DNA of 64,000 nt from Adenophora triphylla var. japonica (GCA_022495995.1 JAFEMH010002325.1:124001-188000); one strand, 5' to 3'; positions 52,800 through 64,000 are shown, counted from the stretch's first letter. The notes: generated by a model from the letters alone, not told the origin. Program-made: numbers and translations.

Positions 52800-54660
52800 C
52801 GAGTCCGCTTTCATTTCGGTGTGGTGCCACCTTGCCGAATAAATTAGCTCCTAGGATATTGTCGAAATTAGCCGAAACTACCTTTTTGGGGGTTCATTAA
52901 ATAGGGAGAATTCAGTACAATTATGGGTTGCTTGAGGCATTGATTGAGCCATGGCGTTCGGAGACCCATTCATTCCACCTCCCGGTAGGTAAGATGACCA
53001 TCACATTACAGGATATCGACATGCTTTTCGGGTTACCGATTGATGGGGATGCTACTACTGATGCTGACATCCCGACGGTTCCAGATTGGCGGGGATTGTG
53101 TAAGGAGCTTTTAGGCGCTATCCTGCCACCCGAAGATATTGATGGGAGCAGTCTGAAGCTTAAGTAGATTTTGACCCAGTTTTCTCATTTTCACGACCTC
53201 CCTAATGATTCCCCTCGGATGTGATTGATATTTATACGCGTGCGTATATCATGCTAGCCCTGGGGACTAATGTGCTGCCCGATCATACTAACAATAGGGT
53301 GAATTTGTACTATCTGTCATTGCTTAGAGATATTTCGAGGATATGGATGTATAGCTGGGGTAGTGCTTCTTTGGCTTTTCTATATTGGAAACTTTGTAGT
53401 GCGACTGCCCCTTCTATAAGCTAGTGCGGTGGATTTCTTAATATCTTGCAGGTATGGTTATCTCATTTTAATGTACATTATGGCTAAGTTTAATTTTGAT
53501 TTCAAATTATCGACATTATATATAGTATTTGATATATATTTGGGGCATGAGAAAGGTTTCTATGTACGCAGCCGCGATCTCGAAGGCCAAATGATGATGT
53601 GGCACAGGGCGACATGCCATTGGGGTGCATGTATACATATATAATACTTTATTTTCTCATTATTATAGTTTTTTTCAACTATTTTCTTATACTTTTTCTT
53701 TTTATGAAATTTCAGGTGGACTGAACCGGTATATCTCAAGTAGGTTACTGCACATAACCTACAAGGCTATCGAGATCAGTTAGTGAAACTCGCAGAGGAC
53801 CAGGTGGTGTGGTAGCCATATAGAGATCAACATGCTCCGGCTTATTTCTATCAGGGACATGCCATCTGGATATTGAGGGTGCCTCTCATATGTTTCGAGA
53901 GGATAGATTGACACTTGTCGGATTGTGTTTTGAGGCAGTTTGGCATGCTGCAAGGGGTCCCTCAAACCCTGTGACACAAGAAAGGAGTTGCATAGAATTG
54001 ATTATCGCAGAAATAACCTTGTGGTTTGGAGTACTCGCCATCAGTAGTATATATCACTTTGGGGACAACAACGGGATTTAGTGGTTGTGAGGGTCCCATG
54101 CCATCAACTTATGCATTACGCTGATCCGTATATGATATGTTATAGGAGCATAATGTTCATGTTGGTCCAGAACCCAATTCTTATGGATGAGGTTGGTTAT
54201 TAGTCGGTTGCCCCTTTATTAGAGGGTTTGGTAAGCATTTACATTATGTCTTATTTTTTCTAGTTTACTTTCTTTTTTTTTTTACCTTCAATCTATTAAC
54301 TTATGTCTCATTCTCATTATTTTTGTTATAAAAACAGGTGCAAAACCTACAACGCGTGCATGTGACCAATGAAGCCGACTATCAAGGGATGAGGAGCAGC
54401 AGCTTCAGGTGTATCCATCCCGACTTGAGTTTGAAGGCTGATCAAAGATATGCTTACACATGTCAGCGAGCAGCATCGACTTGAGGTTGCTGCACCTCCA
54501 ACACCAGTTGATCGGGTTCAGGCATTGGCACCTCGATAGCGTCGGGTGAGACGTCGTGCACATGCAAAACCATGGCCATAGATGAAATTACATGACGAGG
54601 CAGATGATGAGCCTCACATCGAGCTAGCGACCGAGGTCCACGCAAATACTACAATGCCCA
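52800..54660 (+). pseudogene. Plant mobile domain (PMD) gene, decayed
   Basis: Frames on + at 52928-53167 encode LLEALIEPWRSETHSFHLPV (from about 52916) and GKMTITLQDIDMLFGLPIDG, a clear match to the start of the plant mobile domain (aminotransferase-like PMD). Further pieces are at 53221-53424 (AYIMLALGTNVLPDHTNNRV; YLSLLRDISRIWMYSWGSAS), 53540-53640 and 53890-54080. Stops and frame changes separate every piece. PMD proteins occur both as host silencing factors and as cargo of MULE elements; the neighbouring MULE transposase supports the latter here. Confidence 0.75.
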
Positions 54661-55150
54661 AGACCTAGCCAAATTGTCATTTTATTTATCTGTTACAGTG
54701 GAAAACTACTCAAGTGGAGGAGGCAGAGGAGAAACTTAGGCTAGAGGTTGAGGATGGGGTTTATTCAGGTATTTACCCTCACCTCGGCGCAATGCCACCG
54801 AGTCAGGTTAGTGGGGTTACTAATGATGATGATTTTGTTGACCCTCCACCTAGGCACATCAGGGTGGCACATTGTCCAGTTAGTAGGGCCCGTGAGGCTG
54901 ATGATGATGATTTTGCTCGGCCTCTGACTTTTCACTCGGGAGTATATTTGGGAATGGCTTTAGGGTTCCTTTATCTACCTCATGAGCTGATATTCCACCA
55001 TTTTCCGATCCGACTGCGACTTCATCTGGTGGGACACGTACTGAGGGAATTACACAAGCTCAACTGGAGGAATTTCAAAGAGAAGCTGACATTAGAAAAA
55101 GGGTCTCTGAAGCGGCATCCGACAAATAAGTCCACCCTGTCTTCTTATGA

Positions 55151-56160
55151 TAAAAATATGAAAGGAGAAATAAGTGAGAACTTGTATATTTTAGTTCACC
55201 CAGTCCTCTTGTTCAACAATAGTAAATACAAGAAGAAGTATACTGTCTTTGGCATCAACACCCATAATAATCAGTATTACCCATTTATATCTACCATGAA
55301 GGAATGTACCATCAACGGAAATGACAGGCCGACGATAAGAGAAAACTTCAATATAAGGCCTAAATGCCCATAACACCCGTTCAAACATGTGAAATTCACC
55401 AAAAGTAGAAGGAGGATAAGTTTACTAAACAATTGTTATGGGGTTGTATTTTTGAATGTCTGCTAGAACACAGGTTAACCACCTTATATAAGATTCCTCC
55501 TAATATCTAAAGACTTCTGCAATGCCCTTCTGTTATTCACACCATGCCTTTTTATATGTAATTGTCTTGACGTACATTTCACTAATGTATGCAATAATAA
55601 CTCCAATCTTCACATCTGGATCCTTCTTAATAAGTTTAACTAATTGTCGATCAATAAAAAATATGAAATGAGAAATAAGTGAGAACTTGTATATTTTAGT
55701 TCACCCAGTCCTCTTGTTCAACAATAGCAAATACAAGAAGAAGTATACTGTGTTAGGCGTCAACTCCCATTATAATCAGTATTACCCCTTTATATCTACA
55801 TGAATGAATGTACCATCAACGAAAATGACAGGCCGATGATAAGAGAAAACTTCAATATAAGGCCTAAATGCCCAGAAAACCCGTTCAAACATGTGAAATT
55901 CACCGAAAGGAGAATAAGTATGCTCAAAAATTATTATGGGGTTGTATTTTTGAATGACTAATAGAATGCGGGGTAACCTTATATAAGATTCCTCCCAATA
56001 TATAAAGACTTATGCAATGCCATTTTGTTATTCACACCATGCCTTCTTATAGGCAATTTTTTTGGCGTACATTTCACTAATGTGTGCAATAATAACTCCA
56101 ATCTTCACATCTGGATCCTTCTTAATAAGTTTAACTAATTGTCGACCAATAAACTTCACA
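55151..56160. repeat. About 506-bp tandem duplication within the MULE transposase remnant
   Basis: The segment with taagtgagaacttgtatatt at 55171 recurs at 55677, and both copies end near ttaactaattgtcg (about 55640 and 56140). Copy 2 has small deletions (for example the ATG-to-G loss at about 55800). Confidence 0.88.
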
Positions 56161-57251
56161 TCTAGGTTGAGGTGATCTTGGATTTCTCTAGAAAATAAGC
56201 AACAATGAAGATCTTTGTACTTGGTATCTTTTCAATGGCCAAACTTCTTCCGACTCACACAAAAATAAAAATTGCATGAAATAGATATTTTATTGCCATG
56301 TATGAGTTGTGGTCGTTTTTACCTGAACCGGCGATTGAAATTAACGAGGTACCTCTTTATTTCAAATTGCGCTTCGTTCTTTTTAGAAAAGCGTATCCAT
56401 TTAGCAATTTCGTCTTTCTTTGGATCCCAAACTAGAAATCTGGTTTGATTATGGGAATCAAATAAGCATTCTTCTTCTCGAGCAATATCACCAATATTAC
56501 TGTAAATATGATAATATCCTCTTTTATAACTTCGATTTTTCGGCGCTTGATAATAATCTAAACGTGTTTCCCATTTATCATCAATCGGGCCATCATCACC
56601 CTCCCCCAATATATATCAGAATCACTTCTACACTCTTGATATCCATCATTAATATCATCTATTATTGCATCTACATCTGTGTATTCTTCATAATCTAAAT
56701 CATCTTCTGAATTCTCATCATCAACTGTATCATTTGGGCATGCCCTGTTATCATTATTTGATGTTTAAGTTTATATAAGTGTTTGTTTAATTGGACCAAC
56801 CCCTGTATCAAGGTAGCAACTTGATAAATTCCCATAAAAGGTCTATGTAATACATGTTTCAAACTATTCAAAACGTCAATTTTCAATCACTTTGATGATC
56901 ACATACAATTAATTACAAATTACTCATTCCACCAAATTTACCAAAAACATCGCACATTATATCCAAACCCTCATCATCATGAATACGAAATAAAAAGTAC
57001 TCACCAATCCCGCTATCAAAGTAATGGGAATATCTACAAATAAATTACAAGTCATATTGTATCCGATCTACACCCGTCACTTTATATAACTCATTGGTCA
57101 ATTGATTGTATCTCCATTTACAATGAGCCATAATCGTACATTTCGGCCCTTTATGAAAATGAAGACTATCAAATGATTGTTTATCATCATCTCTCCAAAT
57201 CTTATGAAAATGAGTGAAATCCCGTTCATCTTTAACCCTATACGAAATCAA
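55191..57251 (-). pseudogene. MULE (Mutator-like) transposase, decayed
   Basis: On - from 57251: an N-terminal piece (MISYRVKDERDFTHFHKIWR), acidic and linker pieces (56886-56695; 56609-56319), and the start of the MULE transposase domain twice because of the tandem duplication. The clearest copy is 55388-55191: MFERVLWAFRPYIEVFSYRR then PVISVDGTFLHGRYK and VDAKDSILLLVFTIVEQE. The first catalytic Asp lies in SVDGT. The remaining DDE core and zinc-finger C-terminus are missing; the + strand PMD remnant follows head-on. Stops and frame changes make it inactive. Confidence 0.78.
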
Positions 57252-57504
57252 ATTGTTAAAACCTTTAAAACCCTAATTTTAACATTGATATCTATAATGT
57301 ACTAAAACACAATAAAAAACTTAAATTTATATAACTAAACACAAGTAAAAACAACGATTGAGATGTTGATGATTTACCTTTATTTTTAGTATTCACCAAT
57401 TCTAAAGTTAAAAGATGTGAAAATTGAGTTTTTTCGTCAACTATTTTGTGGTGATTTGGGTATGACACAATTTGCCCCAAACTGAAACCTTATATGTAAA
57501 GCCC

Positions 57505-57705
57505 GCCCAAACTCGCTACACGATGTAGCGAGTTCATTATATCTCGCTTAAACTCGTTACATCATGTAACGAATTCAATAAATCCCCAATTAGGTAATTA
57601 AGTAATAAGTACACCGTTTAAATTAAAAAACTCGCTACACCATATAGCGAATTAAAGCGAAAAAATAATAATCGCGCTATATCATGTAACGAGTTTCAAG
57701 AAAGT
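57505..57705. repeat. Cluster of four short palindromes (CTCGCTACA type)
   Basis: Imperfect palindromes of the form AACTCGCTACAnnATGTAGCGAGTT occur at about 57513-57537, 57547-57573, 57630-57655 and 57672-57700. They lie about 250 bp upstream of the transposase start on -. The position suits sub-terminal repeats of the MULE. Confidence 0.8.
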
Positions 57706-58202
57706 GGTTATTTCAAGTAATAGTTTCAAAAGTTTGTCATCATGATTGTTTCACTACTATCAATTTAGGGTTAAAGCTGACATATTTTGTCATGTTAAGG
57801 TTTTTAACCAAAATTGTTAGAAATTCCAGTTAAATGGTCATGTGCTCCTTACGTGTAATTTAACTGGGTTTATTTGAGATTATAATTATCAATTTACCCT
57901 ATTGCTTGGATCCTAAATTGAAAAAAATAATCCTAACGTTAGACTCCAATGTGAAAACACCCCAGAATTTTAGATTCCAGTTTGATAATTCCCTGAACTT
58001 TTAGGAAAAAAAATATGATTTCTTCGGTACCGGCTTCATAGTTGTTCAAGCGTGAGCATATGGATGTGTCAATTGTCCCTCGGTCCAACATGAAAGTTGC
58101 TCCAAAAAAAAATCGTATTGTAATAGCATTTATGAAATTTTTCAAAGAATAATTGATAATATAATAATAAGTTGAAATTCACATGTTTATTCATAATATA
58201 CT
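57706..58202. other. AT-rich spacer, nothing recognised
   Basis: No ORF with a domain and no repeat boundary other than the LTR start at 58203. Confidence 0.5.
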
Positions 58203-58969
58203 TGATGATGCCAAAATCGTCAAATCAGCCCCAAATCCAAGCGATGAATGCTCCGGTGATTGCAAGGCCTGAAAATAAGAGAAAACACGTAAACTAAGCC
58301 GGGGCGGATCCGGCTAAAGGCCCTCCGGCGTGAAAATAAGTTCACGGTTTGTATATGAGAAACTAAATTGACAGAGTTTCTGTATTGTAAAAAGTAACGT
58401 ACCAAATAATGAGCCATGGGGCTTGTATTTATAGGGATGGATTGATAGAATCCGTGTTGAAGTGAACTTGTAAAGAGATAAGATATAATCCTAAGAGAAT
58501 TATATCTGTTAAGGAGTCATTGTTTGACTTGAATTGGTGTTGGTAATTGTAATCCTGATTGGAATACGACGGTAGAATCCTTGTTTGATAAGGACTGAGT
58601 ACTCTGATAGCCGGAACACCGTGGAACATAAATGTTTTATCTCGGCCTTGGAAAGTAGGCCAAGGTGAATGATTCTACTTCCTCGTCATTTGGTGATTGG
58701 CCGGCAAAGGAACATGCCGGGATGAACAAATCTCTCTCCTCGTCATTTGATGATATACCGAGGTGAGAACATTTCTTTTCTCGTCATTTGTAACATCTCG
58801 GAATACGACGGCACAATCATGATGATATAAGGCCGAGATGGATGATCCTCGGCATACGAGGAAGATTCTCCTCGGCCCTAATACTTGATTATTGGATTAT
58901 GTTTATGGCCCAATCCATTTGGGCCCAACTCGGGCAAGCCCATGTTCGTATCTCGGTTTATACCGTTCA
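58203..58969 (-). repeat. 3' LTR of Tat copy 2
   Basis: The complement of TGAACGGTATAAACC...GGCATCATCA, so on + it starts TGATGATGCC and ends GGTTTATACCGTTCA. The polypurine tract lies just beyond at 58970-58985. Confidence 0.93.
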
Positions 58970-59215
58970 GTGGCCCCCGACTTTCTAGCTCGGCTTAGGA
59001 CGAGTAGAAAGTCATATCGTCCTCAGCTTATGGGATACGAACAGGTTTTGACACGTGTCCTCGGCGTCTCTTCATTATCTGACGGTTAATATTCTCATGA
59101 TTACATGGGCCCCCCCCAGTCTTGTCACGCTTTGGAAATCGTTACCAGCATTTAATTTAGGGGGCGCCATACCCGGATTTTTGCTTTACCCATGGGTTTG
59201 ACCCGATTAAGGGAG

Positions 59216-59223
59216 TATAAAAT
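59216..59223 (+). promoter_or_regulatory. TATA box of the antisense gene, copy 2
   Basis: TATAAAAT in GGGAGTATAAAATGC, 422 bp before the ATG and outside the LTR. It is conserved in copy 1. Downstream, a 5'-UTR intron is suggested by the donor CTCAG/GTATGA (59400) and acceptor CCCCCTAG at 59635, two bases before the ATG. Confidence 0.6.
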
Positions 59224-59637
59224 GCTAAACCCTTCTCATTTAAGCCTTTACTTACCCAAATCGTTTGAGAGCAAATAGCAAGGTTCAGGCGACAAAACAT
59301 TCCGGCGATCTTAGTCTGTTCGAACCCAGTTTCCGGCGAAGGTTTATTTCTCCGGCGGCGTTGATTTCGTTGTGACTCTGAACGTTCTTGTAAACTCAGG
59401 TATGAAATTCCTCCCATTTTATGCATTTCGCTTCTGATTTTGATCATTCTAGGGTTATTGGAAGGAATATTGAATGCGACAAGAAAAGTGAACCGCCATT
59501 GTTGAAGATTGAAGCTTTTCTTCATGAATTTCTGTCTTTAACTCCCAAAACTTCAAGTCTTTGATTTTCTTTGTATTTTGTTGAACTTCTTTGAATATTG
59601 AATGAACTCCCCCTTTAATTTTTGATTCCCCCTAGAA

Positions 59638-62572
59638 ATGGCTCGTTCTTGGGACCATTCTCCCCGATTCCGTTATGGATACCACACCGGCAATATGAGG
59701 GTTTATCGTGGGGAGAGAGGTCCATGGTTGATGCTGACCTTGGATGACATAGGAAAAATGTTGAGAAGTTATGGCCGTACCCGGATGTTCATCCAATACC
59801 CAGATAACACAAGGATTGACCGAATTGACTCTTCAACTCGTAATGTTGTGTTGCTTGAGGATAGAGCAGAAATAGTGGAACACATCGAACTGTTCTATCC
59901 GGCCTCGGATCATGAAATGCGTAAGCGTCTGAGTGGTAAGGCTCCCTCCTCGGCCTTATGTGATGACGAGGAGGGGTATTTCCCTTCCCCGTCTTAAGAT
60001 CGGCCATTACCGAGGAAACTAACTTTGTCCCCTCGGCTTTATGCAGATATGACGGGAAGAGAAGAGACCTCCTCGTTCGCTCGCATAGTTGACGCCTTCA
60101 TAGAAGGTGCCCAAGTTGAAGGCAGGAGAGGCCGAGGCCGAGGAAGAGGAGGCCTAGGTACGGGAAAACGACAGGAGAAGACCCCAAGGGCCGGGGATCC
60201 AATGCTGGAAAAGCTATATTCCAAATACGGGGTAGATAAAACTGAGTACATGTTAACTTATATGGGTAAACTTGATATTAAGACGAAGAAAGAGGAGGAG
60301 AACTTCTACTACAGTGAAGACTGTGTACACTTCTTCTTCAAGCAATTTCAACAGGGTCTTCTTCTTCCCTTGGACCCCTTTATCAATGAATTTTTAGACG
60401 ACGTAAGGGCAGTGCCGGCCATGCTTGGAGCCAATGGTACTAGAGTTCTCGTCAGCTTCATTGTCCTCTGCCGTAGCTTAGGGTATGAGCCAACCATGGG
60501 AGCTTTCTGTCACTTTTATCATGTTGTCTTTGTCAAGGAAAGTTGGCTCCTCGTCATTAGGAGTGCACCCAAGAAACCAAAGCTGCTTCTCCCCATGTCT
60601 AGCAAAGTCGCAGGTTGGGATAACCACGTCATTAGGGTTGAGAGTCGCCAAGGCTGGGAGTTCCAATCTCCTTGCAAGGATCCAACTTCATCAGGCCCTG
60701 TCCAACAATATGAGTGGAGCCAGGCTTTGATCAAACGCTTAGAGGCATTTGCCGAGGTGGGGCTCCTTGACTGGTCGGCAATAGAATCCACTGATCACTA
60801 CTACGTTCAGGCTGGATTGATGCCGGGACCAAAGGACGGGGTGGTTCCCCTCATTACCGTTAAGAGGGGGAGGCGTTTTAACGATTGGATAACACACCCT
60901 GGTCTCGTTTTTCATGAGGACTGTCCGAGGTGTAAGACCTCTCCCTTGGACCAATGCCTGGGAGAAACAAATGTGGTTGGATGTAAACATTTAACTCTGA
61001 TACTTGGTTATTTTTGCATGTTTATTTCTTCTTCTGCTCGTATTTAACCACCTCGTCCTTGTCTTTGCAGATTTAACCCCCGAGCAAGAGGCCGAAATGT
61101 CTACGAGGAGGTTGAGCCCCATGAAATTAGTGAAGCGAAAGAGGAAGCTGGTTAAGAAGTCTGGCCTGGTGGAGAGACGGGAGGAAGCCAATGCCCGCAA
61201 CTTGGTGCTAAGTGCCCAGGGTGACCATCCTCTTCCTATCAAACCACACGGGGAAGTGAACGCCGAGGAGGTTGTGTCCGAGGAGCGGGCAAACCCAGAA
61301 CTGGGGAGGGAGATGGCCCCCGTGTTGGTACCGAGGAGGTTGAGGCCGAGGAGACAAGCCTCGTCCCGAGGAAATCTGGCTCAAAAAGATCCCAAGCCGC
61401 CAGTGCCGAGGAGCCCGTAGCTAAGCGGGCAACTGTTAGTGGGGCTCCCAATGCTGAGGCTCCTCCTCCCTTAACCATCCAGTCCGTTAAAACTGATGAG
61501 GAGGCCGACGAGCTGGCTAAGAGCATGGCCATCAACGTTCCCCATCTTAGGGGTCTTCCTCTGCAACTTAGGGAGGGACCCTTGGTGAGGTTGGGCCGAG
61601 CTCCCGTTCAGCGAGCTATGGATGAGGAGGCTTACGAGGCCCTCGTCAAAGAGGCTCCTAGCGAGGATGCCTTGCTTTGCCGCAAAGGGCTCTTAATTGC
61701 CGAGGTGAATATCTCTTCTTCTCGGTCATATTGAGTTTGAGATTTGCTTGGATTTCTAACTTTGATTTCTCTTTCAGTTGGCTTCCGTCACGGCGTACGA
61801 GAATGTCTTGGCCAAGACAAAAGCCAGGCGCCTAACTGAGGCCAAGACCTCCCAGGCGAAGAGCGAGGCTGATAAGGCTTCCTTGGTCAAACTTTTGAAG
61901 GCCAAGGATGCTGAGCTCGAAGCAGCCAAGGCCAAAGTAGAGGCCGAAGTGAAGAGGGCCGAGGGAGAGAAGACTAAAGCCGAGGAGCATCTCCGGCTAA
62001 AAGAAGAAGAGCTTGCTCAGGCAAGGAAGGATAAGGCCGAAGTCCAAACGAGGGCCGATGAAGCTGAGGCCAGATGCCGAGGGTTAGAAGCTACCCTTCC
62101 CGCAAGGGAGGAAGAGGCCGTGGCACGCTTCAAAGAGAGCCCGGCTTTCAAGGACGCCATGATGGCTAGCTCGGCCTTTCAGGATACCGTGGACGAGAAA
62201 ACGACAACCATGTTTGAGGACGGGTATCTCCACCTTGCCCGTAGCATCTTGGCTGACCCCTCCACCGGCTTGGACATTAACAAGGTGGCCATGCTGATTT
62301 GCCGGGATCAGTATGATGAAGAGGTTAGGGCTCTCCACCACTTGGTTCCCTTCTCCGATTATAACTTGGAATTAATAGCCGAGAAGGATGCCCAAGCGTG
62401 CCGAGAAGCATGGAAGCCAGCCTCCGTCGTCCCCGGTAATATCAAAGCCTTGGTGGAGGCGATCCAAGATGAGGGAGAGCCTGAGGTCATGGAACCGAGG
62501 TCGGGGGAGGAGAGACCGAGAAGAATGATGCCCAAACTGATCAAGCCGTTCTTCCTCCCCCTGGCACTATGA
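59638..62572 (+). CDS. Antisense gene of Tat copy 2: Transposase_28-like, RG-rich, coiled-coil protein
   Basis: Exons 59638-59935, 60047-60982, 61071-61704 and 61778-62572, all GT-AG, match copy 1 exon for exon. Exon 1 (MARSWDHSPRFRYGYHTGNM) has LTLDDIGKMLRSYGRTRMF. Exon 2 has an RG-rich tract (RGRGRGRGG) and the 'putative gypsy type transposon' domain (QQGLLLPLDPFINEFLDDVR; VSFIVLCRSLGYEPTMGAF). Exon 3 has a basic KRKRKLVKK segment. Exon 4 is a heptad-like Glu/Lys/Ala coiled coil (about 61840-62090) followed by a conserved FEDGYLHLARSILADPSTGL region. The sum of exon lengths is out of frame by one base; a frame change lies in exon 3 near the C-run at about 61316-61320, so this copy is nearly but not fully intact. 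Such antisense ORFs are known in Tat elements; their role is unknown. Confidence 0.75.
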
Positions 62573-63013
62573 CAGACCAATGGCTTGAAGAGCCCTTCAA
62601 CGATGGCCAGCAAACTTAGGATAGATTTTCCTTTCTTGCTTTTTGTAATAGATGATAGGACTTGTAATTTTCTTTGAAGATCAATGAAAAAATCCTTTTC
62701 TTTATCCATATTATTTCAATGAATTGTTTGTGCTTCTGTATGCTAGGCATGGGCACCAGACTTGTAAAGGTGGGATCTGAGGAGGGTTCCTCGTTGCCTG
62801 ATTATTGAGCAAGTGATTGGGCCGAGGAGGGACTCCTCGGCTTTAACTATACTCTGAGTCTCATAGGCCAAGGAATGACTCCTCGGCTTTAACTGTTGGG
62901 TGATTTCTTCTTTTTCGTCTCCTTATGCCGAGGAAGATGACTCGTGCACAGGTTTTAGACGTTATGCCTTTCAGCCGTAGAGACAAGGTGTTAACCTCGT
63001 CTTGACGTGAGGC

Positions 63014-63365
63014 AAGTCATCAGGCCAAGGAGGAATCCTTGGTCTTGACTGTGACAGTGGTAATCCTGAATCAAGGCGGACCCTTGTCAGGATATAAGGT
63101 AAGCCATCAGGCCGAGGAGGAGCCTCGGTCTTGGCTGTGATAATGGTAATCCTGAATCAAGGCGGACCCTTGTCAGGATGCAAGGTAAGCCATCAGGCCG
63201 AGGAGGACCCTCGGTCTTGACTGTGATAATGGTAATCCTGAATCAAGGCGGACCCTTGTCAGGATGCAAGGCAAGCCATCAGGCCGAGGAGGACCCTCGG
63301 TCTTGACCGGTGGGAACCTATAGTCGTTGAGTCAAGGCGGACCCTTGTCAAGACATAAGGTGTAT
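63014..63365. repeat. 86-bp tandem repeat array in Tat copy 2
   Basis: Units start at about 63014, 63101, 63187 and 63273 (86-87-bp period) and share GCCATCAGGCCGAGGAGG, 'cggtcttg' and AATCAAGGCGGACCCTTGTC. A partial unit follows to about 63365. It is more homogeneous and longer than the same region in copy 1. Confidence 0.93.
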
Positions 63366-63552
63366 GTTTTGAAGAGTCGGGGATAAGATCCTCATCTTCT
63401 GGTGTTGATGTGAAGAGTTGATAGTTTCTTTGCATGTTGGAAGAAACTGCTTTCGTAAGACTGAAATGTGATTACATCGAACTTCAATCCTATCAACTAA
63501 AAGAAACAAAAGACAGGAAACAAGAAACTAATCTATTGCAAAATAAGCTAGA

Positions 63553-64000
63553 CTAATGATAATATTTTCTAAGGTTGTCGGAGTGCCACGGATGCTTGAG
63601 ATCTTTCCCCTCCTTGGTTCTCAATCTGTAGGTCCCTTCTCGAATGACTTGAGTGATGATATAGGGGCCTTTCCAATTTGGGGAGAGCTTGTTTTGTTCT
63701 GCCTTCCGACCAGTTGCCTCGATTTTTCTAAGTACCCAATCGCCAACTTGGAATACTCTTCTGATGACCCTCTTGTCATGATATGCCTTGGTCCTTTGTT
63801 TGTAATTTACCATCCTCATCTGTGCAGCTAGTCACCTTTCATCTATCAGGTCTAGGTCCAAGAGCCTATTAACCTTGTTGACTGGCTCATTATAGTGGGA
63901 GTTTCTCACAGTGGGGATGGCCATCTCAGCTGGTGCCATAGCCTCAGAACCAAAGGTCAGTGCGAATGGGGTTTCCCCGGTTGGCCCCCGGGTGGTTGTG
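63553..64000 (-). pseudogene. Tat integrase C-terminal part, copy 2 (partial at window edge)
   Basis: On -, the sequence enters at 64000 with TTTRGPTGETPFALTFGSEA and runs to the stop at 63553. It matches the end of the copy 1 integrase (QVGDWVLRKIEATGRKAEQN; HPWHSDNLRKYYH). An in-frame TGA at 63834-63832 stands where copy 1 has Arg, which splits the frame. The catalytic core lies outside the window. Confidence 0.9.

Larger units (their letters stand above)
58203..64000 (-). mobile_element. Ty3/gypsy Tat/Retand element, copy 2 (reversed, runs off the window)
   Basis: The 3' LTR (58203-58969), antisense gene (+), tandem-repeat array and the integrase C-terminus (-) have the same order as copy 1 but inverted. 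The 5' part lies beyond 64000. It is the same family as copy 1, though the LTR is 767 bp rather than 735. The CCGAGG/CCTCGG hexamer is again abundant. Confidence 0.94.

Noticed and set aside
54714..55373. 219-codon ORF on + as a single gene
   Set aside because: Its first part may be the PMD tail, but the second half is antisense to the MULE transposase (SVDGT region).

Overview
This is plant nuclear DNA, evidently from a dicot-type genome full of transposable elements. Only one host gene can be read with confidence: the 20S proteasome subunit beta type-3 (PBC). It runs from 229 to 11881 on the + strand in seven coding exons, and every splice junction keeps the frame (204 codons plus stop). 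Its first coding exon is only six bases (ATG TCG). Its introns are inflated by small DNA transposons: a hAT-type element (993-1542), at least four Stowaway-type MITEs, a Mutator-type fold-back MITE (3054-3892), and a Pack-MULE-like block (about 9760-11400). That block holds a captured piece of a VAP/MSP-domain gene and a tandem repeat built on a perfect hairpin. A second possible host gene, a very small membrane protein, lies on the - strand at 33284-33617.

From 12.8 kb on the window is nested retrotransposons. A tRNA-derived SINE (12812-13148) precedes a complete Ty3/gypsy element of the Tat/Retand type (13233-25662, TSD TTTAG). That element has sense gag-pro-RT-RH-INT and, between INT and the 3' LTR, a multi-exon gene on the opposite strand. 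A young Ty1/copia element follows (27212-33261, TSD TTGCC), then a long Sirevirus-like copia element with an extra env-like ORF (34460-45396, TSD CGATA). The latter sits at the edge of a decayed Helitron Rep/helicase gene (about 45.5-50.5 kb), which has itself been hit by a hAT MITE (49288-49850) and a second SINE (50248-50422).

From 51.6 to 57.7 kb there is a fragment of another copia element (reversed LTR plus primer-binding site). Next comes a decayed plant-mobile-domain (PMD) gene on +, convergent with a decayed MULE transposase on -, and then a cluster of short palindromes that may be the MULE end. From 58203 to the window edge lies a second Tat/Retand element in reverse orientation, so its antisense gene reads on + (59638-62572). 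Both Tat copies keep the same TATA box, 5'-UTR intron and coding introns in this antisense gene. It encodes a Transposase_28-like domain, an RG-rich tract and a long coiled coil. This is the most interesting system in the window.

Nearly all transposon ORFs carry stops or frameshifts. LTR pairs compared by eye differ by about 1% (27-33 kb copia), about 2% (13-25 kb Tat) and somewhat more (34-45 kb copia). No rRNA gene, true tRNA gene or CRISPR array was seen.
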